A DNA stretch of 64,000 nt from Micropterix aruncella (taxonomy: Eukaryota; Arthropoda; Insecta; Lepidoptera; Micropterigidae). Position 1 is the stretch's first letter. Each line of letters begins with the position of its first letter. A program made the translations under genes and the position numbers. Where the stretch lies: positions 186,001 through 250,000 of the forward strand of contig OX155961.1 of the NCBI GenBank assembly GCA_944548615.1. Direction: 5' to 3'. Shown here piece after piece: positions 12,296-23,067 of this stretch. The notes below the pieces were generated by a model. It ran no database searches. It was not told where the DNA came from and was given only the letters and a program-made list of their open reading frames with translations.

Positions 12296-12599
12296 TAGTA
12301 TCTCTCAAGTTATAACTAAAATACATATAGGGGTAAATATCAAACAAATTTTAATACAAAATATTCTTCATGGCTGGATTTGCTATAATTCTTAATCGGC
12401 TGAATTGAAATTGAATTGATCAGGCCGATTTCTTCGAGAGCGAGATTTAAGTATATTATATAGCTTCGCCTCGTTGCACATACCAAACTCCATAAAGTTG
12501 AATTCAAAACATCTGATTAGAGTTGTGTACTCTTTCATTGTATCTCCCTCGGGTAACTCTCTGGCTAAGATCCGCCACACTAACTCCCGGGCTTCACTC

Positions 12600-13340
12600 A
12601 CTTCATAGCCAAAGCAATTGAAATACTTACCTAGGATAACTAGCTATCAAAGAACATATCAGTCCATCAGTTCGTTCAGCGAAAGTTACGAATCGCGGAT
12701 CGTCCGCCCGGAGGTAAAAAGTTGCGAGCAAAGATCGTGAAAGCACAGAATATACGAGGATTTGTACAAACGTGACGGACACTGAAAGCTTTTAGGATCT
12801 CATTAAAAGTTTTTGTGCTTTCACCATAGGATCCAGAGTTCGCATTATGCACGCATCCCAAGCTATTATGCCGAGGATTCACAAACTTTGCCATATACGA
12901 GCATATCATTCCAATTGCCTTGATAGAAGATACATTTCTAAGTCCTATAATTACGTCGAGTAGTTCACGCGTACGAATAGTTATCGTATGTACGTATGTG
13001 ACTTTTCCAACTCAACTTATCGCCAAGTGTAATGCCTAGATATGTGATTTCGATTTATTTTCGATAATTTAGCAGAGACATTTCTCTGCATATTCTGCAT
13101 TCGCGGTTATATATCTTAATGGTGAAGATCTAATTTAAGAGTTGGTCGAATGACACCACGCAATCCAAATGTTAAATATTTAGTCTCCGCAATATTCAAA
13201 GTCAATACATTTTTAAAATGTTTTTTACCAAGGCTACTATCGGTTTTGCAGAACTACTCTTGCCATGTGTGCAAGTCTATTAGTATTGCAGTATCATCTA
13301 TAAAAGCCATCACCTGGGAATTGATTGAGAGGACATATAA
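12600..13340 (-). pseudogene. Decayed LINE reverse transcriptase fragment
   Basis: Reading the minus strand from about 13315 gives AFIDDTAILIDLHTWQE, which fits the catalytic xxDD box region. Near 13200 it gives LTLNIAETKYLTFGLRG, the usual LN-xKT-xx-FG segment after the box. Near 13050 it gives EITYLGITLGDKLSWKSHI, the YLGI-x-D segment. The order is correct for one RT running right to left. Stops and shifts interrupt it, so it is a relic. The clade is likely Jockey/CR1-like but uncertain. Downstream, to about 12600, weaker traces continue. Confidence 0.65.
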
Positions 13341-13489
13341 AATGTTCACAAATCATTATAAAAAGGCGCTATGGCACACAGAAAGAGATTTTTAATATCT
13401 CACAATTTTCTGTAAATTACATACCTATTGTTTATATTTTTATGAATTTCAATATCAAAAATGCCTTTTTTTGAAAGGTTTTTGTCTAG

Positions 13490-13735
13490 GTCTCAAATTA
13501 TAAGACTCGGTAATATTAACCTGTAGTTTATTTGCGTTAAACCATGACAGTGAGCGATCCATCGTATGTCTTAATCATTTCAATAGCATGTATTTGCCAC
13601 TGTGCCTGAATATTAAGGACGTGTCATCCGCAAGAAAAACTAATAATGTAATCTCGTGATGACGCATATACCAGCAGGTCATTAGTATACACCAGAAAGA
13701 GAAAAGACTGGAATGGATCCTCGAGAAACACCTAT
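13490..13735 (-). pseudogene. Second decayed LINE reverse transcriptase fragment
   Basis: On the minus strand the pieces read GVSRGSIP, then LFLVYTNDLLVY, then VFLADDTSLIF, then SLSWFNANKL, across frameshifts. These match the GVPQGS, LF-x-IND-L, FADD and W-xxN-L segments of a Jockey/CR1-type RT. It contains its own xADD box, so it cannot be the same RT copy as 12600-13340 and must derive from another element. Confidence 0.6.
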
Positions 13736-15585
13736 GGTAAAAAGTAATGAAAACCCCGTGTTCCGCTTAGTTCAGTAATTTGTTACTTATTTTGTATGTC
13801 TAGCAATAATTTAAATACGTTACTATAAGTATTACCTCATTATCTGGTCACAGCAACGGAAACTCGAAACGCACTCTGTATTCGACGAACATATCACCAC
13901 GGAAAACGGCCAAACTCATATTACTTTGCAACATGCCGGTTGTAAAACATATTAAGAGTTACAATGTTTAAAAAAAAACAGACTTCTTTTCTCAGTAATA
14001 AGGTAAACATCATCGTAACGAAATATGGTATTCCACTTTGTCAAATCATTCAAAATGTTTTTTGAAATATTGATTGCAAAACGTGGAATACAAAACTGTG
14101 TCTTCAATTAACACAATGGATGTATAGTATTTAGCAAATTGTTTAAATTATATTCCAAAATTATTGTGAATTGTGAGTATTGTTGTTAAATTTCCTATCA
14201 GCTTGAAACATGGTATAAAGCTACTCCCTATGAATGTCAGAATTTAATGTATGTAGGTATGTATTATATTTATGACGATTATTACTTTTAATAAAAAACT
14301 ACAGAAACACCGATTATTTGTTAAAAAAATATTGTTTTATTTTCTAAATTGAAAAAAAATAAAAAAAAAACAAAAACGTCTTGGCTAAAGACAAACACGT
14401 AATGTAAACTTCTGATGAAAAGGCCAAAACTCGATATTTAAATTAGCTAAGTACTTAAGCAAATATCTGGTAGACGAGTCTTCCGACTCCACCAGGACCA
14501 AATATTAGGTATATCAATTTTTCCAAAAATAAATGGTAAAGACCTTAGAATCCGCTTTTGTGCTTTATTACGCATTAGGGACGCATCTAGCGTTGAATAC
14601 ACTTCTGTCATAATCTGTGGCGCGTGATGCTGGGGCAAAGGGGAAATGTCGCCTGTAAGCAGACAAGTGCAAACTTACTTCATGACAGTTTTATATACCG
14701 CCTGCTGAGTTGGACGAGCGAGCCTCGGGGGGTAATTCGCTCGAAGTAATACATAGATGGCGATGTCTCAAACTACAACGAAAACTATCAACATACTTCG
14801 GAAATATTTCTCAACTCGGTGAAAGTCCCCGCCCTGTACCCGTGCTGACAGATTGTTGAGTTGGTAGTGCTTTTCCGACAGATTGTCAAGTTGGAATTAC
14901 TTAAGGTTTCTTTGATGATGTCAACTTGCGTCTGCTCTTATCGCGTTTTGTTCAAGAAATAAAATCTTTCATTTCATGGGTTAGTAAATGTGTGCAATAC
15001 ATTCTAGACACATTCGCACTGAAATTTTAGTGCATGCGTAGCGTAAATACGTTAAAAGTAAAAGCACATTTATAAAAACAAGCTTTTATTAAAATGTCAT
15101 GTCCCGAGACAATCCTGGGTGCAGCAGCCATATCATAGTAAAACTTAGAACGGGCTATCATAATTGAAGGCTATAGAGAATTTATTTTTTGTATAAAGTG
15201 CCTAAGATGACTATTAATATTCTTATAATAATTATCTATTTTATATGTATACTCATGTACATGGATTAAGGTATATTTTTTTTAATTTTATTTGTCTGCT
15301 GTGTAAAGCCGACTTTAGTCAACGCTATTGTCGAATTAATATTTATGCTTTAATAGTTTTATATCTATATATATTAATATATTACTAGTAACTGACGTAT
15401 TCTAATATGCGATAATAAGCTTTAATTCATAATTCATGCTTTTATGGTATATTCTGAATGAATAAATTGAATACTGGATACTGAATTGTAAAAATGTTTT
15501 CCACTAACTTACCAGAAAATCCATATTAATAATATGAAAATTCATTAATTCATAAAATAGACATAACATAATTGAGACCTATTCG
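13736..15585. other. No gene recognised
   Basis: AT-rich sequence. The minus-strand frame at 14447-14638 has no recognisable domain. I see no repeat boundary or RNA gene. Confidence 0.4.
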
Positions 15586-15589
15586 ATAA

Positions 15590-15905
15590 GTACGATTCCA
15601 TCCAGCGCAGCAATGAACCGAGAATACATAAACGGTATAAATTCTGCAGGAGCAAGGAGGTATTGACTTTGTCGAAAGCCTTTGACCAGTCTGTAAATAC
15701 GGCGTCCATTTACTTACGGCTATCCAAAGAGTTGGCTATAAAGTGCTGCTGTTTTATTTATCAAATATGCTCAGTTTGGATATGGGTCGATAGTTTTTGA
15801 CTTTGCTTATATCTGCCGTTTTGTAAATTGGGCTGTCTTGAGCCATTCCCATTTCTCGGGATAAACGCCGACTCGCACCGATTCGTTAAAAATATATACT
15901 AATTT
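15590..15905 (-). pseudogene. Decayed LINE reverse transcriptase fragment (N-terminal RT motifs)
   Basis: On the minus strand: YPEKWE near 15855; then, after a shift, SKVKNYRPISKLSIFDK near 15780; then MDAVFTDWSKAFDKVN near 15690. The last contains the first catalytic aspartate region (x-D-x-SKAFD-x-V). These are consecutive RT motifs, so this is an RT relic. It could be an upstream part of the element ending near 13490, separated by a later insertion, but that is only a guess. Confidence 0.65.
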
Positions 15906-17480
15906 ATTTATTTTTATTTTATTTAAGAATTAATTACTATAAAACATTGATTTGCTTACAAAATAACTTTTACTTGTTTGATTCTGTCACCCAACTGGGA
16001 CTAAACCGTTCCAGGGTGGACAGGAGTCTAATACTACAATGAATTATGTACAAGTTTTAGTAAAAAACTAATAACACTAAATTGCCCTAAAATGTGGTCT
16101 TCAAGAAAAAAATATTTATAATAATAATAATACAAAATATTAAAACATAATATAATAAATAAAATGCAATTTCATTATATAATCGGCCATAAATATAATA
16201 TAGTGTGAGAAAAAAAGAATAGTCATTAATATTTAATATATATTATGTAATATATAATTTAATATAAAAATATTTAGTCAAAAAAAGTACAATTCATTGT
16301 CAAAATAATATATTACAACTCAAATAATTTTTGGTAGTTAGTTCAATGTTACAATATACTCGACATACGTGTTTAAAAATATGTTAATAATTTGTGCACC
16401 TAAGTTTTATTAAACTATTATTTCTAACATGGTTAGCCTGTCATGATTCGAAAACCATTTCTTTAATTTATTTTTGAATTCCCTAAATGTCGAATTCATA
16501 ATAATGTCAAATTCATAATCAAATTTATGTCATGGCAGAATGATTTCTGGGGGGCACCATTTAATCATGATATTTTGCACAACCGAAACAAAATGGCATA
16601 ATTTCAATTGTTTCAACTTTAAATATTGTACGAATAGTTAGATAAAGGCCTAATGTTTTATTTCATCAAAGTGCTACTTTATAATCCGAGTAACAGGCGA
16701 TAAAATGAGCCAAAATAGGGTGAAGATTCATAGAATAAGATTTTAAAAATTACATACCTCTCTGTCATTTTTTAAACCAGTAATTTCATAAACGCTCTGA
16801 GTAAATCATCTTTCAGATTTGATTAGTGTTTAAGTGAAATTCAGTGATAAATTGCAAAAAACTTTAATAACACAGGCCTACAAAAAAACTACAAAGTGAT
16901 GTTACCCACCCTTAGGACTACAAAGTGATGCTACTCACCCTTAAGATTAAACTTCATCGTCATAATAAAGACAGTTTTTTGAGTTTCACATGCATTTAAT
17001 TTCTGGAAAATTTAACATCAAACCATTAAATCTATTTGCGGAAAATGTTGTACATTGCGTTATATTATTTAGTTGTAAATTACTGTTAATGCCTATTAAG
17101 TATAAAAACCCATTAGAGTTAAAACATCGAAATGCGATTGTGTGTTTTCGACTACTCGGTTTACGCATATTTTACTGGTAATTCAATGGAAGTAATCCTG
17201 GGCGTTGAAATTGCAGCGAAATTTATTCAAAAATACGTAGAATCGGATTCGTGGGTCAAGCTCGGGAATCTGAATGCAAATTTTCCTATAAAATATTAAA
17301 AGATCATTTCAACCAGTTTAGAGAAAAAAATAAATAAAACAAATACATATTATTTTTTAATGGCATATATATCTAATGCAATGTAATGTCCACTCTAGCA
17401 CAAGCTTAGCTTTTTAGCAAAGGTAACGTTATAGGGCCCTGAGCCTTGCTGTGACGTACCAAAAAGCCTTGCAAATGTAA
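15906..17480. other. AT-rich stretch with minor repeats
   Basis: Strongly AT-rich, with TAATAAT-type runs at 16110-16260. A 29-bp imperfect tandem duplication lies at about 16890-16947 (ACTACAAAGTGATG repeated). No gene supported. Confidence 0.45.
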
Positions 17481-17503
17481 TGCTCAAACAAATATGTTTA
17501 GAA

Positions 17504-17990
17504 CAATCCGTCAACCACTGGAACCACACGCAAGGGTTGAATCAATTCAAAGCGCTAATTTAAGCTTACGACCCTAAGACAGCCAGTGAGGCCTTATCGC
17601 TAAATAGGAACAATCTACGCATACTGGTGAGGGCGCTCTCGGGGCTTTGTGGCCTTAACAAACACATGTACAACCTCAAGCTCAGAGACACAAAAATGTG
17701 CAGGTTCTGCCAAGGGGCAGAGGAAACTCCCCTGCACCTTATGTGCGAGTGTGGCCCGCTGATGCGTAAAACATACATCCACTTGGGTGGTCATTACCTC
17801 CAACCTGAGGAGGTAAAACAATCTGGTGCCAAAAGCCTGTTGCGGTTCTTAAATGACACGAGGCTTAACGCAGAACTATAATAGGTGGCGAACACAATAG
17901 AACAGCAATGCTCGCTTGTGTTACAAGGCTCATAAAGACCTTATAAAAGCCCCAACACATAAATACAACAAATAAAATGAAAAAAAAGCT
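17504..17990 (+). pseudogene. 3' end of an R1/I-type LINE (post-RNase H zinc knuckle) with poly(A)
   Basis: The frame from 17504 to 17881 has one internal stop. It reads through LSGLCGLNKHMYNLKL and then a CRFC-x(10)-HLMCEC metal-binding motif, which is typical of the C-terminus of R1/LOA-type LINE ORF2 proteins. The 3' UTR runs to an A-rich tail at about 17960-17990 (AATAAAATGAAAAAAAAG). RT and endonuclease are absent, so it is a 5'-truncated, inactive insertion. Confidence 0.75.
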
Positions 17991-20240
17991 TAGCTCAGTG
18001 GATCGTTATAAATACACAAGTAAATGTTGTAACAGCAATCCCTTTTTTCTGTGCGTTTGTCACATGCTTTATCGGGGTTGTTAGTTTTCAGGGTTCTTCT
18101 AGTGGATTTTCATGTCCAAAAAGTATATTTCCTACACTTCACAAAATTTCTACCTTTAGAACTCAAAAATATCGGCATCGGACATCGGCCTATTTTCATC
18201 TTCACGTCAGTGTTGCAATGTTAACAAATTTATTCAAATCCGTAAGTCATTCGTAAATTTTAGATGATTAATAAAACAAAGAATAAAATGTAATAATATT
18301 TTTTTTTGTTTATATGGAATAAATTACATAATTTATTTTCATACTCAAAATACTTCAATATGTTTTTGTATTGGCAAGGCCATTGACCATATACTTTTTT
18401 CTAAGATGGCCGAGGTGATGTGGCATTTTTTGTGAAGAAGGAGCCAGAGGAAAATTGTTTTAAAAAGGTCTCCCGTTATGGCCGTTTGAGGACCAGTTAT
18501 TTTATAAAAATGTAGTGCAAATTATCGTTTAACCACAGGTGAGTTTTGTCTCCTTTTTTGCTGGTGGAATGAATTTCCGATTGCGGTGATTCAGACAGAT
18601 CTTTCTCTTGTTACAGTCATATTTCGGGCATTCTTTATAAACTTTAAACTTACAAAAACAAACCTCGACTTCAATCGTGGCAGGAGAACTCGTCGAGCCG
18701 ATTGTTGATTTGTCATATCCTTCATTGAATTTCACCATTTGCGGTATGGATTTTTTTGAATTTCACCATTTTATCTAGCGTGTTAAACTAGTCACAACAT
18801 TTTATTTTGTAAAAGAAAATTTTCCTACATTATATTGTTTAATTCTGCACTAAGTTGTGTTTGTTTTATTTGGGAGAATCTGTCTCGAGGCTAGACGAGT
18901 AGAAAGAAGTGTTGGATACCTTCACCTGAGTCTTTTGTTTTGAATTTCAAGGATTTTTTTTTGGTTGTTTCTTTTTTGCTATCTCCAAATTAAATTTCCG
19001 CGTTTCAACTCTAAAACGTGGTGGTGCCCAATAAAGTTTTTTTATTTTTTTTATTGTAAATTCCCGTTATAATATATTAAAAGGAATAAAAAAACACGTC
19101 TGCCGTTACAAAACGTGAACTACTATATTTATAATATATTTTTTACGGTTTTTAAAGAAATATCCGTAGTTTATGTATTCATCTTTATAGATACATATAT
19201 ATTTTCGGAATGTACTCAATCAGACCTTTCATTTGACACTAAACACAATATAATTATGTTAATTTATTGTCATTTGGAGATTTGGACATTTAGACAACTA
19301 TTTACTTAATATTTTGACTGTTAAGGTACCTTATGACACTCGGCATAACATAAGGGTTCTAACAATACTACAAACTTTTAAATCGGTTCGAGCGTTTAGA
19401 AGTTATAGTGAAATAAATAAAAGGCAAACATACATCGATGAACCCAGAACACACTACTCTCCTTTTTTGTTGGGCAGTCGTGTAAAATGTATAATGCATT
19501 TTTAACGATATTTTATTTTAATTTCCTAAATAAATATTTTTTTTATAATAGCAAACTATCACTTCAGAGTCAGACTAATTCTGCAAACAACCCATTTAAA
19601 TTATAGGTAAATACCATAACTTTTCATCTCTAATTAAATAAAGAGAAGATTTTTCGTCATGACTTGGGGGCTTATATCAGAAGGCGAAAACTTCAATAAA
19701 GGTTTTTACTAAGCTAATAGAACGGTCTGTTGAGTCAATTACGGTCGGGTCTAGTAAGACTCTAATACCGAAAGGTTGGTAATTTATTTGAGAAAGGTCC
19801 AGTTCAATGTACCTTTGTTTGATAAATATTATGCCAGTGTAATGAAGTCAGTCTTTGAGATGAGCTTATGTCATTGGCCTCTGGAATTGTATTATCGATG
19901 CCATTTTTTAGGACATACATCTTAATTTCGCTTACTTCAACCATTGATTATATACCGAATTAGATTGCTCAGCTTCAGACTATGATTTGTCAACTAGGAT
20001 TTTACTGTGAAACGCACCGTGTGGATGGCACTCATATTCCAAAAAAATATTAAACTTCTGTCATTATGTTCAATATGGCGGCGTTTATGGTATAAGAGTA
20101 TAGCGGCGCTCTAAATACGCATTTTAGTTTTAAAATAATAATATTACTTACTCTTTTCATTTTAATATTATTTACAAAAAGATTTCTATTTTCAATTTGG
20201 TATACAGGTGTCAATACGTAATACTTAAGCAATTTTATTT
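17991..20240. other. AT-rich stretch, no gene supported
   Basis: The only frame of note is 18529-18738 on the minus strand (69 residues), which is cysteine/lysine-rich (VCFCKFKVYKECPKYDCNKR). It might be a decayed zinc-binding domain, but I do not recognise it and it lies alone. The rest looks noncoding. Confidence 0.4.
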
Positions 20241-20244
20241 TCAT

Positions 20245-20640
20245 ATAGTGCAGGGGTCCGGGCTCTTTACCTTGAAGAGGTAATGCGACTCCAGTGAGTC
20301 CGGCGACAAGTTCCCAGGACGCGCGCTCGTTTTCCTGCGTCTCGAGAAGTCCTGAGTAATATTACGATCTTATGTAACGCAACTGGGTATCGTCCTAAGG
20401 ACGAGCGGGCGCCATACCCACGTCCTCTCGAGAGGCTTTCTCACCTTTCGCGCGTCCCCGGTCCTTTACCTCTGTGCATGCACCGAGGGTATCCTCCAGT
20501 GCCGCTGCCTAAAACCCAAGCCACCAGATCAGCTATCCGGTTCACTCAGCGGAAGGGTGTTGGTGGTGAATAGCTGGTAATTATTACTCGCTGGTGGCCG
20601 ACTTGGCGTGTTCCTATTTCGTATTGAGTCGCACCTCCTT
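20245..20640. repeat. GC-rich island, probably part of an unidentified repeat
   Basis: About 400 bp with composition unlike its AT-rich surroundings (CGTCCTCTCGAGAGGC, CGCGCGTCCCCGG). No frame is open across it on either strand. The abrupt composition change suggests an inserted fragment, perhaps LINE UTR. Confidence 0.4.
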
Positions 20641-21149
20641 CCAATTCAGTGAAAATACTATGTTATGAAAATTAATTATTTATTACCCTAAAATACGGGT
20701 GCTATGGTTACTTATATTTTGCACAAAAACGCTTGCCAGTTTCCGTTTCTTAATTTAATTAATGTTATTTCACAGTAATAATATTTATGGATACCTCGCG
20801 GATGGCTAGGATATACATTTGGATTTGTATTTGGATTTGAATTTAATTACCAACAAGTTATTTTAGGATTATTATTTAACAACAGACTAACATTTGCAAT
20901 TTCTCATGATATTATATATTAATAAGGCACAGCTTATTTTTAGACACGCTTGATACTCGACACGACCATTGATGAACCTTTGGACTTTACCCTGCGCCGA
21001 CACGCGGCAGATAATTTTTCGTACTTTTAATTATTTAGACTTTTAGACTATTTTAATTTGAGATATTTTAATTAAATTATTTTTACTATGTGTTCATATG
21101 AAACTGTACGACCATGCGGTTTCTCACCGGCCTCCTTTCCTCATGGTAC

Positions 21150-21554
21150 TTTCGTGTCCTACACCTTTGCTATGTTTTTAACCCTCGATTATATTAGCAC
21201 TTTGGAATATTCGAAAACTCAAGAACTGACTAGACCTCACAGAAAAATTGGAGTACTTGTACCTTGGATTCTATCCATCGGCGCACGTTCGTTGCGGCTA
21301 CCAGCTTGGCGGATTCCTAGCGGCTTTGCTGATACGCAGTATCCGCAAAGACGAAAGTATCCGCGCGCCGTATCAGCAAAGCCGCTAGGAATCCGCCAAG
21401 CTGGTAGCCGCAACGCACGTGCGCCGATGGATAGAATCCAAGGTACAACTACTCCAATTTTTCTGTGAGGTCTAGTCAGTTCTTAAGTTTTCGAATATTC
21501 CAAAGTGCTAAATAATCGAGGGTTAAAAACATAGCAAAGGTGTAGGGCACGAAA
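21150..21554. mobile_element. Fold-back element with about 187-bp near-perfect arms
   Basis: The left arm 21150-21336 is the reverse complement of the right arm 21369-21554 apart from a handful of differences (for example TTATATTAGC against TTATTTAGC). The loop is 32 nt. It sits at the broken left edge of the LINE at 21564, so it may have inserted there or caused the break. The 126-residue frame at 21088-21468 is a by-product of the palindrome. Confidence 0.85.
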
Positions 21555-21563
21555 TATGAAATT

Positions 21564-22312
21564 TTGCAAACAATAGGATCCCTAAAATTAGACTCGGCTC
21601 CGGGTATTGACAATCTTAATTCAAAAATATTCAAGCTGTCAAAAAGAGAACTAAGTTGTCCCATTTCTCATATTGTGAATTCTAGTTTTAAATCAGGCAT
21701 TTTCCCCGACATACTTAAATGTGCAAAAGTCATCCCTATTTACAAAAACGGCGATAAATTAAACATTGACAACTATAGACCCATATCCCTACTAAACACC
21801 CTATCTAAAATCATAGAGAAACTGGTTAAAAAGCGTCTTTCGAAATACCTGCAAGAAAACAATATTCTATCAAAAAATCAATTTGGATTTAGAGAGGGTA
21901 TGGGCACTACTGATGCTATTGCAGAGGTAACAAGTGTAATTTATGATAATGTGAGGTTAGATGCTTCAGAGGTTAGGCAATGTGGGATTTAGGGGTATCA
22001 CTCTGGGCTGGTTTACAAGCTATTTGACAAATAGGAAACAAATTATTACCGTTAACAATACACACAGTAAGCCAGAATACCTCCAGTATGGTGTCCCTCA
22101 AGGCACTGTTCTCGGGCCCATTTTATTTCTTATTTACATCAACAAACTCTCTAATCTAGTTGGCGAAACAATTTCCTTCGCCGATGATACGGTCGTTATT
22201 TTCGAGGGCTATAACTGGAATGAAACATTCTCCGTAGCCAATGAGGGTTATTAATGAAGTACATGACTGGTTAGACAATTCTCTACTTAGCCTGAACATA
22301 CATAAAACTAAG
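21564..22312 (+). pseudogene. Jockey/CR1-like LINE ORF2, left part (split by the BEL element)
   Basis: The frame shows consecutive RT motifs: LKLDSAPGIDNL, AKVIPIYKNGDKLNIDNYRP, NILSKNQFGFREG; then, in another frame from about 21961, GVPQGTVLGPILFLIYINKL and ISFADDTVVI. Between them, near 21955-21975, the segment with the first catalytic aspartate (AFD-type) is missing and the frame shifts, so the LINE was already dead before the BEL insertion. The frame ends in NIHKTK at the BEL target site and resumes at 28473 on the other side. No endonuclease is present on the left, where the fold-back element borders it. Confidence 0.85.
22308..22312. other. Target site duplication, left copy (CTAAG)
   Basis: CTAAG directly precedes the left LTR and recurs at 28473-28477 directly after the right LTR. 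A 5-bp duplication fits BEL/Pao integration. Confidence 0.9.
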
Positions 22313-22965
22313 TGTAGCGCGAAGTTCCTCTTCAGCTTCCACTCTGAAGACGGTCTCGAGTTCGTCGCCCACCTTAGCAATTCTTTAATTTTGCTGGATC
22401 GTTGCTACGCGACCGTGGCGGCACTTTCCGGTCTGCTGTGTCTCTCTTCCGTACATTAAAACCAAGAACTTTTCTTTTCAAAGGTTTATTCTAAAACTGC
22501 GAGCGTACGCCGGTAAAACGCCGCCAAATGCAATGTACCAAACACGTGCCCTTCGCTCGGGCCGTAAAAATGCAGACTGAAAATATTTTACAGAGCGCCC
22601 TCCGCGTCCACAGCGTCTATAGAGACGCTCTGTATTACATTGTACATATCGTACGCTATCCTACATTATTTTAGCATATCGCAAATCTAATTTTAACAAT
22701 ATAACCATATTCTAACTTAACGCTCGTGAAATAAACATACGGTTTATTTCCTCTTATTAATCTACTCAGCGTTTACATACATACTCTAAATAAACAATTA
22801 CACAATTACATAATACTCGCAAAAGGACGATCGCCAGCATCTCATGCCAACACACATCCCTGCATAGGCATGCAACAGCCGTGTAATCCGATATTATGAG
22901 GGGTGCCGAAATTCGTAGAACTGCCTCGTCCCAGTAGCCATCGCATATCTTTATTCGGTGGTACA
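22313..22965 (-). repeat. BEL/Pao 3' LTR
   Basis: 653 bp, TGTAGC...GGTACA on the plus strand. By-eye comparison with 27820-28472 shows no difference. In element orientation it begins TGTACC and ends GCTACA. Confidence 0.92.
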
Positions 22966-22977
22966 TTAACCCCCTCA
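22966..22977 (-). other. BEL polypurine tract
   Basis: Reads TGAGGGGGTTAA in element orientation and abuts the 3' LTR, as expected for the plus-strand primer. A second purine run (AGGGGGGAGG type) lies at about 23077-23087 across the end of the coding frame. Confidence 0.7.
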
Positions 22978-23067
22978 GTGCCAAATCAAATTTGCACTCA
23001 CGCCTACCGTGCCACCGATGCCCCCGGCTCCTCTACGTCTAATTTCGCTAGTCGGGTAGCAGATCTC

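Noticed and set aside
21088..21468. 126-residue plus-strand frame
   Set aside because: It spans the fold-back palindrome; the symmetry explains it.
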